64,000 bases of DNA from Candidatus Kirkpatrickella diaphorinae (GCF_025736875.1 NZ_CP107052.1:608001-672000); one strand, 5' to 3'; shown: positions 1-9,388, numbered from the stretch's first letter. The notes: a model not told the origin generated them from the letters alone. Numbers and translations: made by a program.

Positions 1-479
1 ACGTTATCCGTCTGAGCCTGGCGCCATTTTTCAAGACGGATGCGCACCGCGTCATCGTCCAGAGACAGGATCGACGCCGCTGTCAGGGCGGCATTGATGG
101 CCCCCGCGCGGCCAATGGCGAAGGTTGCCACCGGCACGCCGCCAGGCATCTGCACGATGGAAAGGAGGGAGTCCATGCCTTTCAGCGCGCGGCTCTCGAC
201 CGGCACACCAAGGACGGGGAGGGTCGTCCAGGCTGACACCATCCCGGGCAGATGCGCGGCACCGCCCGCACCGGCGATAATGACTTTGAGACCCGCATCC
301 CGCGCTGAAACAGCATATTGTCGCAGGCGGTCCGGTGTGCGGTGTGCTGAGACGATTTTCGTCTGGTGCGCGATCAACAACGCGTCCAGCGTCTGGGAAG
401 CGTGCTGCATCGTCTCCCAGTCACTCTGACTTCCCATAATGATGCCAACATAGGCGGATCGGTCTCGATTTCGATTCAC
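1..479 (-). CDS. purE: N5-carboxyaminoimidazole ribonucleotide mutase PurE (3' end cut by window)
   Basis: PurE converts N5-CAIR to CAIR in de novo purine synthesis in the cytoplasm. The reading frame holds the substrate-binding start [14 protein letters not shown], then SAHRTPDRL and the glycine-rich [14 protein letters not shown] segment, all typical of class I PurE. The frame opens with GTG at 479 behind an AGGA-like Shine-Dalgarno in the 480-495 stretch; no in-frame ATG lies close upstream. About 159 codons are present, close to the usual full length of about 160-180, so only the extreme C-terminus is missing. purK often follows purE, but that side is outside the window. Confidence 0.93.
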   Translation of the reverse strand, partial: MNRNRDRSAYVGIIMGSQSDWETMQHASQTLDALLIAHQTKIVSAHRTPDRLRQYAVSARDAGLKVIIAGAGGAAHLPGMVSAWTTLPVLGVPVESRALKGMDSLLSIVQMPGGVPVATFAIGRAGAINAALTAASILSLDDDAVRIRLEKWRQAQTDN

Positions 480-705
480 GCTTTCCTGTCCTGTATTCGG
501 TCGTCTCTCATCTGACACGTCAAACCGGCTTCGGTTCGGAGGGAGGGGCGGGCAGGCAGGTTTATTGCACCGTCCTCACCTCTGAAGTGCCCATGCCCAG
601 GCGCGATCAACCATGTAGCGCCATGATGTGACAGCGAAACGCCGAGATCCCGCTGCGCCACATAGGCTCAACGCACAGCATCGCTGCAATCGTCAGCGGC
701 CTGCC

Positions 706-1347
706 TCAGGCGACATCATCCTCATGTGACGCAGTGTCATCCGTCGCCGGCGCGTTTTCCGGCACGTCATTGACGTCATCCGCCGGTGGGGCCGCGAAAC
801 GCATATCTTGCGCGCCGCCTTCCTTCTCAAGGCGTTGATCGGCAACATGCACAGCGGCGTTCAGGTCGGTCTGGCTGCATAAACCGATAATGACGGGGTC
901 ACGCGGCTTGATGTTGGCGCTATTCCAATGCTGACGATCCCGCACTTTGGCGATCGTATCTTTCGTGGTGCCCAGAAGCTTGATGATCTGCGCCTCTGAT
1001 AATTGCGGAAATTGCCGAAGGAGAAACGCAATCGCGTCCGGACGGTCATTTCGACGGGCAATCGGGGTGTAACGGGCGCCCTTGGCGCGACGCGGAATCG
1101 GATTGGCAGCGGAGGAGAGCTTCAGAGTCGCATTTGAGTCACGCTCACAGCGGGCAATTTCCTCAGAGGTCAACTGGTTGTTTTTGACGGGGTCATATCC
1201 ATTAATGCCGGAAGCAACTTCACCATCCGCTATAGCCTGCACCTCTAAAGGGTGCATTCCGCAAAAAGCCGCGATCTGTGAAAATGTGAGCGCCGTTTTG
1301 TCGATAAGCCACACCGCAGTGGCTTTTGGCATAAGTGGAAGAGTCAT
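706..1347 (-). CDS. trcR: TrcR-family (DUF1013) cell-cycle transcriptional regulator
   Basis: This 213-residue protein belongs to the DUF1013 family, whose Caulobacter member is named TrcR and is a cell-cycle transcriptional regulator. What is visible is the family start (MTLPLMPKATAVWLIDKTAL), followed by a first helix-turn-helix-like segment (ALTFSQIAAFCGMHPLEV) and a second one around residues 108-135 (FPQLSEAQIIKLLGTTKDTI). The C-terminal 30 residues are acidic and look disordered. It is monocistronic between purE and hsp20, on the same strand as both. The target genes cannot be read from the sequence; the family assignment rests on recognised motifs. Confidence 0.8.
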   Translation of the reverse strand: MTLPLMPKATAVWLIDKTALTFSQIAAFCGMHPLEVQAIADGEVASGINGYDPVKNNQLTSEEIARCERDSNATLKLSSAANPIPRRAKGARYTPIARRNDRPDAIAFLLRQFPQLSEAQIIKLLGTTKDTIAKVRDRQHWNSANIKPRDPVIIGLCSQTDLNAAVHVADQRLEKEGGAQDMRFAAPPADDVNDVPENAPATDDTASHEDDVA

Positions 1348-1507
1348 TCTCGGTCACCCCGGGTCAAGATTATGCCGCGCCAGGCACCGAAAGAGAGTTG
1401 TCGTATCGAGATACGGTCCGCATGGTGCCTGGAAATGCATTGCGAAGTTGTCATCGTATGACGGTGTGCGCGATAAAACGTCAAGTGTTTTCCGGCCTCT
1501 GAATAAG

Positions 1508-1533
1508 AAAAAAGGGCGCATTTGCACCCTTTT
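1508..1533 (-). terminator. Intrinsic terminator downstream of hsp20
   Basis: Read on the minus strand, AAAAGGGTGC (1533-1524) pairs with GCGCCCTTTT across a 4-base AAAT loop with one U-G pair, and the descending arm runs straight into six T residues. It starts about 20 bases after the hsp20 stop codon, so it should end that transcript. Confidence 0.8.
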
Positions 1534-1554
1534 CTCTCTCAAAAGCGCGTCAAT

Positions 1555-2034
1555 TTAAGCGGCGTTGCGCTGGGCCTTCGTCCCTTCCGCTTTTGCGGCG
1601 GCGGAGAGGGCTTCAACGCTTTTAATTTCGATACGGCGCGGCGCCAGAGCCTCCGGCACAACCCGTTTGATCGTGACCGTCAACAGGCCATTGACCAGTT
1701 CCGCGTCACCGATCTCAATGTGATCGGCCAGGACGAAACGACGCTCAAAAGCACGGGCCGCAATGCCACGATGCAGCACTTCACCTTCCGTGAAACGTGC
1801 GGGCGGCGTGCCTTTGATGACAAGGTTATTATCGGCAAGCGTAATATCGATGTCAGCCGGACCGAACCCGGCAACCGCCATTGTCAGCCGATACGTGTCG
1901 GCATCCTGCTTATCGATGTTGTAAGGGGGGTAACTATTATTCGGCGCGGCCATATTTGCCGCGTTGTCCATGAGACGCGCAAAACGGTCAAAACCAATCG
2001 CTGTCCGCATAAGCGGGGAGAAATCATAGGTCAT
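1555..2034 (-). CDS. Small heat-shock protein, Hsp20/IbpA family
   Basis: A 159-residue ATP-independent holdase chaperone that binds unfolding proteins in the cytoplasm. The alpha-crystallin domain spans about residues 35-130, with the conserved YRLTMAVAGFGPADIDI strand pair, the G-rich LHRGIAARAFERRF segment typical of IbpA-type proteins, and NGLLTVTIKR near the end, where the A-x-x-x-G-x-L motif is expected. The C-terminal I-x-I-type tail is seen as RRIEIKSVE. The start is supported by a perfect AAGGAGG site, which is itself buried in a predicted thermosensor hairpin. An intrinsic terminator follows directly, so the gene is monocistronic. Confidence 0.92.
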   Translation of the reverse strand: MTYDFSPLMRTAIGFDRFARLMDNAANMAAPNNSYPPYNIDKQDADTYRLTMAVAGFGPADIDITLADNNLVIKGTPPARFTEGEVLHRGIAARAFERRFVLADHIEIGDAELVNGLLTVTIKRVVPEALAPRRIEIKSVEALSAAAKAEGTKAQRNAA

Positions 2035-2135
2035 AAGAACCTCCTTTAAGGCAGATCCGGCTGAGCCCTCCCCGAAGGGCGGAGGGCTGGGCCATTAAAT
2101 TTGTTGCGGCCCAATGGCACCGCAACAAACTTAAA
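2035..2135 (-). promoter_or_regulatory. Candidate ROSE-type RNA thermometer in the hsp20 leader
   Basis: The hsp20 leader can fold into three successive hairpins. The first is a perfect 10-bp stem (2120-2129 with 2100-2109), the second an 8-bp stem (2081-2088 with 2064-2071), and the last (2057-2037) pairs GATCTGCC with the AAGGAGGTTC that carries the Shine-Dalgarno, with mismatches and a U-G pair. An imperfect Shine-Dalgarno-sequestering terminal hairpin after larger upstream hairpins is the hallmark of ROSE elements, which control small heat-shock genes in rhizobia and relatives. The stems are seen in sequence; temperature control is inferred. Confidence 0.6.
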
Positions 2136-2188
2136 ATGGGGATCGGAAAAGGAGGTTTCAAGAGATCCCGGAGAGGTCCCCGGCGCGT

Positions 2189-2422
2189 TTATTTCTTCAC
2201 GTTGCGCGCGCCGATCCCGGCAAAGCGCTTGTTGAACTTGGCGACCTGGCCGCCCGTATCCAGAATACGCTGCACGCCTGTCCAGGCGGGATGTGACTTC
2301 GGGTCAACGTCGAGACGCAATGTCGCGCCGGGCTCACCATAGCATGAACGCGTGGTGAATTCGGTCCCGTCAGTCATCACAATTTTGATTTCGTGATATT
2401 CAGGGTGGATGCCAGATTTCAT
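2189..2422 (-). CDS. rpmE: 50S ribosomal protein L31
   Basis: A 77-residue large-subunit ribosomal protein. The family start [19 protein letters not shown] and the C-terminal HPAWTG segment are both present. The frame is open further upstream, but the family always begins at this methionine, and a GGAG site lies 10 bases before it. Only one cysteine (Cys28) remains, so this is the zinc-independent C-minus form, as is usual in alphaproteobacteria. It is transcribed divergently from mscL across a 186-bp gap. Confidence 0.95.
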   Translation of the reverse strand: MKSGIHPEYHEIKIVMTDGTEFTTRSCYGEPGATLRLDVDPKSHPAWTGVQRILDTGGQVAKFNKRFAGIGARNVKK

Positions 2423-2608
2423 GATTGCCAAACTCTCCAGATAACCATGTCCCGATGCCGACCGGGACTTATAAGCGATGCGTCTTATCGCAATCAGGCG
2501 TGAAAGGGAACGCTTATTTGCGGGAACTTTCAGAATCACCGGGTTTTTCGATAAGAGAAGCGTTTCCCGATAAGGGAAGAGGCGAGCTGACAAATTAAGA
2601 GGGAGAAA

Positions 2609-3049
2609 ATGGATAATAAATTTTCGATACATAAGCCCGGCTGGGTGGGTGAATTTCAAAAATTCATCATGCGCGGCAACGTCATTGATATGGCTGTCGG
2701 TATCATCATCGGCGCGGCCTTTACGGCCATTGTCAGCAGCCTCGTCAAAGATGTGATGACGCCCTGCATCGGTCTGCTGACCGGTGGCATTGATTTTTCA
2801 AATATTTTCATCACCCTCAAAGGTCCGGTCCTGCCAACTTTGGCGGAAGCCACAAAGGCAGGGGCGGTGACGATCAATGTCGGCGTTTTTCTGAATGCGC
2901 TAATTCAGTTCCTCATCGTTGCCTTTGCCGTCTTCTGGCTGGTGAAGCTCGTTTCAAGCCTTTATAAAAAGCAGGAAGAGGTGGCTGAGCCCACAATTTC
3001 AGAAAAGCTTCTGACCGAAATCCGTGATCTGCTTGAGCGTAAACCGTAA
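2609..3049 (+). CDS. mscL: Large-conductance mechanosensitive channel MscL
   Basis: MscL is a homopentameric inner-membrane channel that opens under membrane tension to release solutes after osmotic downshock. The 146-residue product has the amphipathic N-terminal helix ([16 protein letters not shown]), TM1 with the small-residue packing motif [16 protein letters not shown], a periplasmic loop, TM2 ([19 protein letters not shown]), and the charged C-terminal bundle helix. A GAGGGAG site sits just before the ATG. The N-terminus is about ten residues longer than in E. coli. Confidence 0.95.
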   Translation: MDNKFSIHKPGWVGEFQKFIMRGNVIDMAVGIIIGAAFTAIVSSLVKDVMTPCIGLLTGGIDFSNIFITLKGPVLPTLAEATKAGAVTINVGVFLNALIQFLIVAFAVFWLVKLVSSLYKKQEEVAEPTISEKLLTEIRDLLERKP

Positions 3050-3073
3050 GCCGGGAGATTCCGCAGCGCGGAG

Positions 3074-3107
3074 AGCCTGACCGGCACTTTGATACGGTCA
3101 GGCTTTA
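3074..3107 (+). terminator. Hairpin between convergent mscL and secF
   Basis: A perfect 10-bp stem, AGCCTGACCG (3074-3083) with CGGTCAGGCT (3095-3104), has an 11-base loop and is followed by a short TTT. It sits between the ends of mscL and secF and is probably the mscL terminator, perhaps acting in both directions. Confidence 0.6.
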
Positions 3108-3129
3108 CACCGCTTAATAATGGTGCAGC

Positions 3130-4065
3130 TTACGACGCGTCGCGACGCAGCCTTTTTGCGCCCAGAAGCAAGAGAATGGGGCAGGCGATGAAAATCGAGG
3201 AGGATGTGCCGATGACGATACCAAACAACATCACGGTCGCGAAGCCGGACAGGCTGTGACCCCCGAAGATCGCCAAAGGCAGTGCGGCGAGAAACACGGT
3301 GGATGACGTGCCCAAAGTACGGTTCAATGTTTCATTGATGGAAAGGTCGAGCAATTCACGCAAATTCATTTTGCGATATTTGCGCAGATTTTCCCGCACG
3401 CGGTCATAAACCACGACCTTATCATTGGTGGAATAACCGAGGATCGTCAAAATCGCCGCGACCATTACCAGATCGAACTGAATGCGTGTGATGGCGAGGA
3501 AGCCGATCGTCTTGGTCAGATCAAGCACGAGGGTCAGCACGGCGCTAATCGCGAATTCCCACTCAAACCGCACCCAGATATAAATGAGGATCATGCCGAG
3601 GCTCAGAAGCAGCGCCAAAATGCCGTTGCGGAAAAGCTCCTGCGAGACAGAAGCCCCGACCGCATCCGCACGCAGGATCTGCGCGCCGGGCTGGGCCGCC
3701 CCAACTGTTTGACGCACCCGGTCAACAAGGCGTTGCGTCTCCTGATTATTGTCCGCCCCCGCTTTCGGCGTTTCGAGCTGGATCAGCACATCGTCCGGCG
3801 CCCCGAATGTGATGATGCCGGCGGCGGTGATCCCTTTTTTATTCAATGCTTCCCGAAGTACCGGCACATCGGCCGGGCCTTTGGTGCGCGCCTCCACAAC
3901 GATGCCGCCGCGGAAATCCAGCCCTAATTCCAACCCCGGTTTGAAGAACAGGGCGATGGAAAGGAGAGATAAAGCGGCCGACGCAATCAGCCCGGCATAA
4001 CGCCCCCGCATGAAGGGGATTTTTTTATCATCACGAAAAAAGCGCAAAAGAGGGCGAGAGAACAT
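3130..4065 (-). CDS. secF: Protein translocase subunit SecF
   Basis: SecF works with SecD to pull exported proteins across the inner membrane using the proton gradient. The 311-residue protein has TM1 near residues 26-46, the LGLDFRGGIVVEARTKG segment shared by all SecF proteins, a periplasmic domain to about residue 130, then five TM helices carrying the conserved STNDKVVVYDRVRENLRKY and NETLNRTLGTS motifs. It starts 6 bases after secD, so the two are translated from one mRNA. yajC, often upstream of secD, is not in this neighbourhood. Confidence 0.96.
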   Translation of the reverse strand: MFSRPLLRFFRDDKKIPFMRGRYAGLIASAALSLLSIALFFKPGLELGLDFRGGIVVEARTKGPADVPVLREALNKKGITAAGIITFGAPDDVLIQLETPKAGADNNQETQRLVDRVRQTVGAAQPGAQILRADAVGASVSQELFRNGILALLLSLGMILIYIWVRFEWEFAISAVLTLVLDLTKTIGFLAITRIQFDLVMVAAILTILGYSTNDKVVVYDRVRENLRKYRKMNLRELLDLSINETLNRTLGTSSTVFLAALPLAIFGGHSLSGFATVMLFGIVIGTSSSIFIACPILLLLGAKRLRRDAS

Positions 4066-4071
4066 GATTTG

Positions 4072-5619
4072 TTACACCGGTAGGGTCGCAGGGCGCGTTT
4101 TGGCGTACCATCGCACGATAAGCAGCCGGGAAAGCACCATGGTCGTGAACAGGGTGGTGAGGATGCCGATGGTGATCGTCAGGGCGAAACCCCGCACCGG
4201 CCCGGTCCCGAAAGCAAAAAGCATGACATGCGCGAGGAAGGCCGTCGCATTACTATCCACAATCGTTGATTGCGCACGGTCAAAACCATTTTGCAATGCG
4301 GCGAGGGCGGTGCGGCCATTGCGCACTTCCTCCCGGATACGCTCATTGATCAGAATATTGGCGTCGACAGCCATCCCGAGCGTAAGCAGCATCCCCGCCA
4401 TACCTGGCAGTGTGAGTGTCGCCTGGAACAGACTGAGTATCGCGATCATCAGCACAAGGTTGGCGATGAGGGCGAGATTGGCATAAAGGCCGAAAAGCCC
4501 ATAAAAAAGCTGCATAAACACAATGACCAGCAACAGCCCGACCAGCAGACTGATTGCACCGGCCCGAATGGAATCAACACCGAGGGAGGGGCCGATGGAT
4601 CGTTGCTCGACAACATTGAGCGGGACGGGCAATGCACCGGCGCGCAGCATCAGGGCGAGATCTGTCGCCGTGCGTGCATCGAAATTACCGGTAATCTGCC
4701 CGTTACCCCCCGTAATGGGTGTGCGGATCACCGGCGCTTCAATGACCTTATTATCGAGGATGATGGCAAACATCTTGCCAACATTCTCAGTCGTTGTTTT
4801 GGCAAAAGCCGTGGCCCCGCGATGATCGAATGAGAAGGATACCGCCCATTGCCCGGTCTGCTGGTCAATGACCGGCGCGGCATTGGTGAGGGCGGCGCCA
4901 TCCACTTCAACATGATTCAGGACCGGCCATTGCCGCGAATTATCCGCTGCCGGTATCATCGTGATACCGCCAACATTACGCGCACTGCCCGCTGTCGCGA
5001 CGAGCTGGAAGGTCATTTTAGCGGTCGTGCCCAGAAGCGCCTTGATCCGCTCCGGGTCGCTCACGCCGGGCAACTCCACCACAATCCGATCTTCACCCTG
5101 ACGCGTGATCTGCGGGTCAACGGCGCCTGTGCCATCTATGCGGCGGCGGACAATCTCAATCGTCTGCGCCATCGCCTCACGCGCGCGCATTTGCAAAACC
5201 TGATGGTTGAGGGCGACCTCAATCCTCGCCTGCGCACGTTGCACACTGAATTCATCCGGTGAGGCGCGGGGGAGATCATTGACGACTTTGAAAGCGGCAT
5301 CGGCCTCCTGCTCATCCCGAGGATAAAAATGGAGCGTCCGCGTTTTTGAGTCGATCGAGAATTGCCGGTAGCCTAGCCCTGCATCCGTCAGACTATGCTT
5401 GATATCGTCCTCAAGCGCGGTCAGGCGATCACTGGAGAGCGTCTCGGTATTGACCTGAAGCAGGAGGTACGATCCCCCCTGAAGGTCAAGCCCCAGATGG
5501 ACCTGACGCCAGGGAAGGTGATAGGGCGCCTGACGCACAAAATTCGGGACGCATAGCAGAAGCCCGGCGAAGCAGATGGCGAGCACGCCGAGGAGTGTGA
5601 AGCGATTATAACGGATCAT
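4072..5619 (-). CDS. secD: Protein translocase subunit SecD
   Basis: SecD is the large subunit of the SecDF accessory complex of the Sec translocon in the inner membrane. The 515-residue protein shows TM1 (about 9-28), the LGLDLQGGSYLLLQV motif, the periplasmic P1 domain with the IVELPGVSDPERIK segment, and a C-terminal block of five TM helices with GMAVDANILINERIREE and the NATAFLAHVMLFAFGTGPVRGFA region. Length matches the short alphaproteobacterial form. The 166-bp upstream gap to the divergent oxidoreductase gene must hold promoters for both; no clear -35/-10 pair was found. Confidence 0.96.
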   Translation of the reverse strand: MIRYNRFTLLGVLAICFAGLLLCVPNFVRQAPYHLPWRQVHLGLDLQGGSYLLLQVNTETLSSDRLTALEDDIKHSLTDAGLGYRQFSIDSKTRTLHFYPRDEQEADAAFKVVNDLPRASPDEFSVQRAQARIEVALNHQVLQMRAREAMAQTIEIVRRRIDGTGAVDPQITRQGEDRIVVELPGVSDPERIKALLGTTAKMTFQLVATAGSARNVGGITMIPAADNSRQWPVLNHVEVDGAALTNAAPVIDQQTGQWAVSFSFDHRGATAFAKTTTENVGKMFAIILDNKVIEAPVIRTPITGGNGQITGNFDARTATDLALMLRAGALPVPLNVVEQRSIGPSLGVDSIRAGAISLLVGLLLVIVFMQLFYGLFGLYANLALIANLVLMIAILSLFQATLTLPGMAGMLLTLGMAVDANILINERIREEVRNGRTALAALQNGFDRAQSTIVDSNATAFLAHVMLFAFGTGPVRGFALTITIGILTTLFTTMVLSRLLIVRWYAKTRPATLPV

Positions 5620-5785
5620 CGGCCGTCGCAGTATCCTTATTGCCTGTGCGGGAGTATAGCAGATAACGCAGATTTGTCCTAGCGCCTGAGGATGGCGTGT
5701 GCCTTGGCGTGATGCAACTCCCTTTATGGGTGATAAAGGCTTTGTAAAAGCCTCCGCTTTCTGAATTGTTTTTTAGGGTGATGAC

Positions 5786-6790
5786 ATGACTTTCCGTTCC
5801 GGTGCATCAGCGATGCGGCCCCTGCGTGTAGGATTGATCGGGGCAGGGCATTTCGGGCGGTTTCACGCTCTGAAATCGCGCGCATCCAACCGGGAAACGC
5901 TTGAAATCCTTTATGACCCTGACCCGTCGCGTGCGCAGAGCGTCGCGCGTGAGGTCGGGTGCGACGTGGCTGAAGATATTCCGGCCCTGCTGGCGCGAGT
6001 TGAGGCCGTCATCATCGCGGCCCCGGCGGAGCACCATTACGCGCTGGCCGCCACATGTCTTGAAGCCCGGAAACATGTCTTGATCGAGAAACCCATCGCC
6101 GCAACGCGTGAAGAGGGGGAGAAGCTCGGTGCGCTCGCCGCGGCGCAAAATTGCGTGCTCCAGGTTGGCCACCTCCTTCGTTATTCAGCGGAGCATGAGG
6201 CGATTTCAACCCGTGTGACAAAGCCCATTTATATCGAGGCCACGCGCATCGCGCCTTTCAAGGATCGTGGCACAGATGTCTCGGTCATTCTCGATCTGAT
6301 GATCCATGATCTTGACCTCGTCCTCTCCCTCGTGCGCAGCCCGATCCGCGATATTGATGCGTTGGGTGTCGCGGTGTCCAGCGCGCATGAGGACATTGCC
6401 AATGCGCGTGTCCGGTTTGAAAATGGGTGCGTGGCCACGATCACCGCCAGCCGTATTTCCCTGAAGACTGAGCGAAAAATGCGGATTTTCGGCGCAGAAG
6501 GTTATCTATCCGCTGACTTCATGAAGCGTGAGCTGACTTTTATCGGTCGGGAGCGGGGACTTCCCTTACCCGGCACTGGCGGTTTCCGACGGGAGGCCAT
6601 TCTTTGGGCGGATCACGATAACATCGAAGCCGAACACGAGGCTTTTGTCGCGTCCTGCCAGGATGGCGCGCCGGTCCTCGTCAATGCGGAAGCGGGGATC
6701 CGCGCGCTTGACGCGGCGCTTCAGATCACCGCCTGTATCGAGGAATCGCGCGCCCGTGTGCTCGCCTCCGGATTGGGGCAACTCCCCTAA
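5786..6790 (+). CDS. Gfo/Idh/MocA-family NAD(P)-dependent oxidoreductase, GnnA-like
   Basis: A 334-residue sugar-type dehydrogenase. The Rossmann motif VGLIGAGHFGRFHA lies at about residues 15-28, the EKPI motif that binds cofactor and substrate at about 98-101, and the catalytic-domain segment DLMIHDLDLVL at about 171-181. Gfo/Idh/MocA proteins with this segment often lie in lipid A clusters of alphaproteobacteria and resemble GnnA, which oxidises UDP-GlcNAc for the 2,3-diamino sugar of lipid A. No lpx or gnnB gene is adjacent here, so substrate identity is open. The stop overlaps the stop of the convergent uup gene by 4 bases. Confidence 0.75.
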   Translation: MTFRSGASAMRPLRVGLIGAGHFGRFHALKSRASNRETLEILYDPDPSRAQSVAREVGCDVAEDIPALLARVEAVIIAAPAEHHYALAATCLEARKHVLIEKPIAATREEGEKLGALAAAQNCVLQVGHLLRYSAEHEAISTRVTKPIYIEATRIAPFKDRGTDVSVILDLMIHDLDLVLSLVRSPIRDIDALGVAVSSAHEDIANARVRFENGCVATITASRISLKTERKMRIFGAEGYLSADFMKRELTFIGRERGLPLPGTGGFRREAILWADHDNIEAEHEAFVASCQDGAPVLVNAEAGIRALDAALQITACIEESRARVLASGLGQLP

Positions 6791-8598
6791 GCGTCAGGAG
6801 GCGCGGAGAGGGCGCTTTTTTTGAGTTCAAGCGTGAGCCATTGTTCTTCCGCGGCTTCAAGCGCCTCCTCGCTTTGCGCCAGTTTTTCGGTGAGGGTGCT
6901 GAAGCGTGCCGGGTCTTTCTGATAAAGATCAGGTTGCGCGAGTTCCGCCGTCATACGGGAAATCGCTCCCTCTAATTTGCTGATGCGTTCTGGCAGTTGA
7001 TCCAGGGCCCGTTGATCATTGTAGCTTAGTTTCCGGCTCGGCAGGGAGGGCTTGTTGGAGGGGGCTTTGCGTTCGGTCGTCACATCTTCCCGCGATGTGG
7101 GGCTCTTCAGGGGTTGGGAAAGCGCCGCGATGTCGGCATAGCCGCCCGCATACTCCGTCCAGCGCCCTTCTCCCTCCGCGACCAGCGTCGACGTGACGAT
7201 ACGGTCAAGAAAGTCGCGATCATGGCTGACCAGCAGGACGGTGCCCGCGTAATTCTCCAGCCATTCGAGCAGAACTTCCAACGTATCAAGGTCGAGATCG
7301 TTGGTCGGCTCATCAAGTATGAGAAAATTTGTCGGGGTCAGAAGGGCTTTCGCGAGGGCCAAGCGGCCGCGTTCACCTCCGGAAAGGGCGCTGACCGGTG
7401 TCCGTGCCTGCTCAGGGCGGAAGAGAAAATCCTTCATGTAACCTATAACGTGGCGCGTCTGGCCGGCACATTGCACCATGTCGCCCTTGCCATCCGTCAG
7501 ACTTTCGACCAGCGTGCGTGATGGGTCGAGTGTTTCACGTCTCTGGTCAATCACGATGGGCTGGATGGAAGGGCCCAACGCGACACGACCGTGATCCGGC
7601 GTCAGTTCACCTGTGATGAGCTTGAGCAGCGTTGTCTTGCCTGACCCGTTCGGCCCGATAATGCCAATACGGTCGCCGCGCAATATTTTGAGGTTGAGGT
7701 TCTGAACAAGGCAGCGATCACCGAAAGATTTGCCGAGTGCCTCAATATCGGCGGCGAGTTTCCCGCCAGCGAGGGTGGTCCGGGCTTCTAGGGACATCGC
7801 GCCGCGTCGGCGTGAGAGAAGTTCCGAACGTTCTTTTCTCAGCGCGCCGAGTTCCGCCACGCGGCGCATATTGCGTTTGCGACGGGCGGTGACGCCGTAA
7901 CGCATCCAGTCTTCCTCACGCGCGATCTGCCGGTCGAGCTTATGGGCGCTGCGTTCCTCTTCTTCCAGAAAATCATCCCGCCAGCTTTCGAATTTTTCGA
8001 ACCCCTCACTCAGGCGATGGGTCTGCCCCTGATGAATCCACAACACCCCACGCGACATATTTTTAAGAAATTGCCGGTCATGACTGATGAAAATGACGGC
8101 GGCATTGAGGCGACGAAGCGCCGTTTCCAGCCATAAAATTGTGGGGAGGTCCAGATGGTTTGTGGGCTCATCCAGCAAAAGGAGGTCAGGCTCCGCCGCG
8201 AAAGCGCGCGCGAGGGCGGCACGACGCATTTCACCGCCGGAGAGCGCGGCGGCGTTCTTATCCGGCGTGAGTCCGACTTCCGAGATCAGGCTGCGCGCGC
8301 GGAAATGGCGCGCCGGCGGCAGAGCGGCCACAACATAATCAAAGACGGTCTTCGCATCGCCCGGGGTCGGCTCCTGCGGGACATAGATGACCCGCGTGCC
8401 GGGTTGTAGAAATCTCTGCCCCCCATCCGGCAATATCTCCCCGGACGCTATTTTCAGGAGAGTCGATTTGCCGCAGCCATTGCGCCCGACGACGCAAATA
8501 CGGTCGCGCTCATGGACGGACAAGGCGGCGTCCGAGAGGAGTGGGGGGCCACCAAGCGAGAGCGAAATATTCTGAAGTGTTAAAAGAGGCGCATCCAT
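6787..8598 (-). CDS. uup: ABC-F family ATPase, Uup type
   Basis: A 603-residue soluble ATPase with two ABC modules and no membrane part. Module 1 has GRNGCGKSTLLK, LSGGEMRRAALARA and LLLLDEPTNHLD; module 2 has GPNGSGKTTLLK, LSGGERGRLALAKA and LILDEPTNDLD. Between them is the charged ABC-F linker (about 190-270). The C-terminal 80 residues form a coiled coil (ISKLEGAISRM to EEQWLTLELKK), the feature that separates Uup from EttA and YheS. Uup proteins act at the ribosome and affect transposon excision. It lies 37 bp downstream of phyR on the same strand. Confidence 0.88.
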   Translation of the reverse strand: MDAPLLTLQNISLSLGGPPLLSDAALSVHERDRICVVGRNGCGKSTLLKIASGEILPDGGQRFLQPGTRVIYVPQEPTPGDAKTVFDYVVAALPPARHFRARSLISEVGLTPDKNAAALSGGEMRRAALARAFAAEPDLLLLDEPTNHLDLPTILWLETALRRLNAAVIFISHDRQFLKNMSRGVLWIHQGQTHRLSEGFEKFESWRDDFLEEEERSAHKLDRQIAREEDWMRYGVTARRKRNMRRVAELGALRKERSELLSRRRGAMSLEARTTLAGGKLAADIEALGKSFGDRCLVQNLNLKILRGDRIGIIGPNGSGKTTLLKLITGELTPDHGRVALGPSIQPIVIDQRRETLDPSRTLVESLTDGKGDMVQCAGQTRHVIGYMKDFLFRPEQARTPVSALSGGERGRLALAKALLTPTNFLILDEPTNDLDLDTLEVLLEWLENYAGTVLLVSHDRDFLDRIVTSTLVAEGEGRWTEYAGGYADIAALSQPLKSPTSREDVTTERKAPSNKPSLPSRKLSYNDQRALDQLPERISKLEGAISRMTAELAQPDLYQKDPARFSTLTEKLAQSEEALEAAEEQWLTLELKKSALSAPPDA

Positions 8599-8635
8599 GC
8601 GTCATCCGTGGCGAAACGCATGGGTTTTGACAAGG

Positions 8636-9388
8636 TCAAATCGTCGATAACCCACCTGTAACGGCCTGATAAGTCGTGATGGCGAGCGTCATTGGCTCAA
8701 AAGGTTTGGTGATGACAAAAGGTGGCTCCTCCGACTCACCGGTCAGGAGGCGTTCAGGATAAGCAGTCACAAAAATTACGGGAATGTCCTGATTCTGGCC
8801 GATGCGGCGCACCGCGGACATACCATCCCCGCCAGCACCCAGATTGATATCGGCAAGGATCAGGCCCGGTTGCGTCTCCCGCGCGAGGCGGACAGCATCG
8901 GCCTCCGTATGGGCGACACCGACGCAGCGATGCCCGCTTTGTTCCACAATATTCTGGATGTCAAAAGCGATGATCGGCTCATCTTCAATAATCAGGACGC
9001 TGGTTTCCGCCATGGAACGCAGGCCCTTATGAGCTTCCATAACTTTATGCATCGCCGTGCGCTCATCCAGCCCGATAATCTCGGCAGCTTTGCTGATCGG
9101 GACTTCCTCCAAAGCTGTCAGGAGCAGAAGAAAACGTTGATCCAGCGACAGGCCCGGCACGTCATCCGGCGCGATTTTGACAATCTGGCGGAAGGTTTCC
9201 GCGACGATGCGGTAAAGCCGATGCCGGGCGCTGAGGGATGTCTCCTCATCAGGCAATATGGGAAAACGCTTTAACGCCTCCGTTACAAGCTTATCCCCGG
9301 ATTGCTGTCCGCGGGTCAGGGCGCGTGCGAACCGCCGGGCAAACGGGAGTGCACGGTAAAGCTCCTGACGCGGCAAATCTGATACCAT
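8636..9388 (-). CDS. phyR: General stress response regulator PhyR (sigma-like plus receiver domain)
   Basis: PhyR is the anti-anti-sigma factor of the alphaproteobacterial general stress response: once phosphorylated, its sigma-like half sequesters NepR and frees EcfG. Residues 1-125 form the EcfG-like sigma2/sigma4 mimic; residues 129-250 form a receiver with acidic pocket E135/D136, phosphoacceptor D180 (LILADIN), T208 in the FVTAYPER version of the FAT-GUY motif, and K228. A GAGGA site precedes the ATG. It is divergent from the two sigma factor genes. Confidence 0.93.
   Translation of the reverse strand: MVSDLPRQELYRALPFARRFARALTRGQQSGDKLVTEALKRFPILPDEETSLSARHRLYRIVAETFRQIVKIAPDDVPGLSLDQRFLLLLTALEEVPISKAAEIIGLDERTAMHKVMEAHKGLRSMAETSVLIIEDEPIIAFDIQNIVEQSGHRCVGVAHTEADAVRLARETQPGLILADINLGAGGDGMSAVRRIGQNQDIPVIFVTAYPERLLTGESEEPPFVITKPFEPMTLAITTYQAVTGGLSTI

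Noticed and set aside
476-661. 61-codon minus-strand frame upstream of purE
   Set aside because: It overlaps the purE ribosome site in another frame and has no recognisable content.
4270-4833. 187-codon plus-strand frame opposite secD
   Set aside because: Shadow of secD; no domain or start signal.
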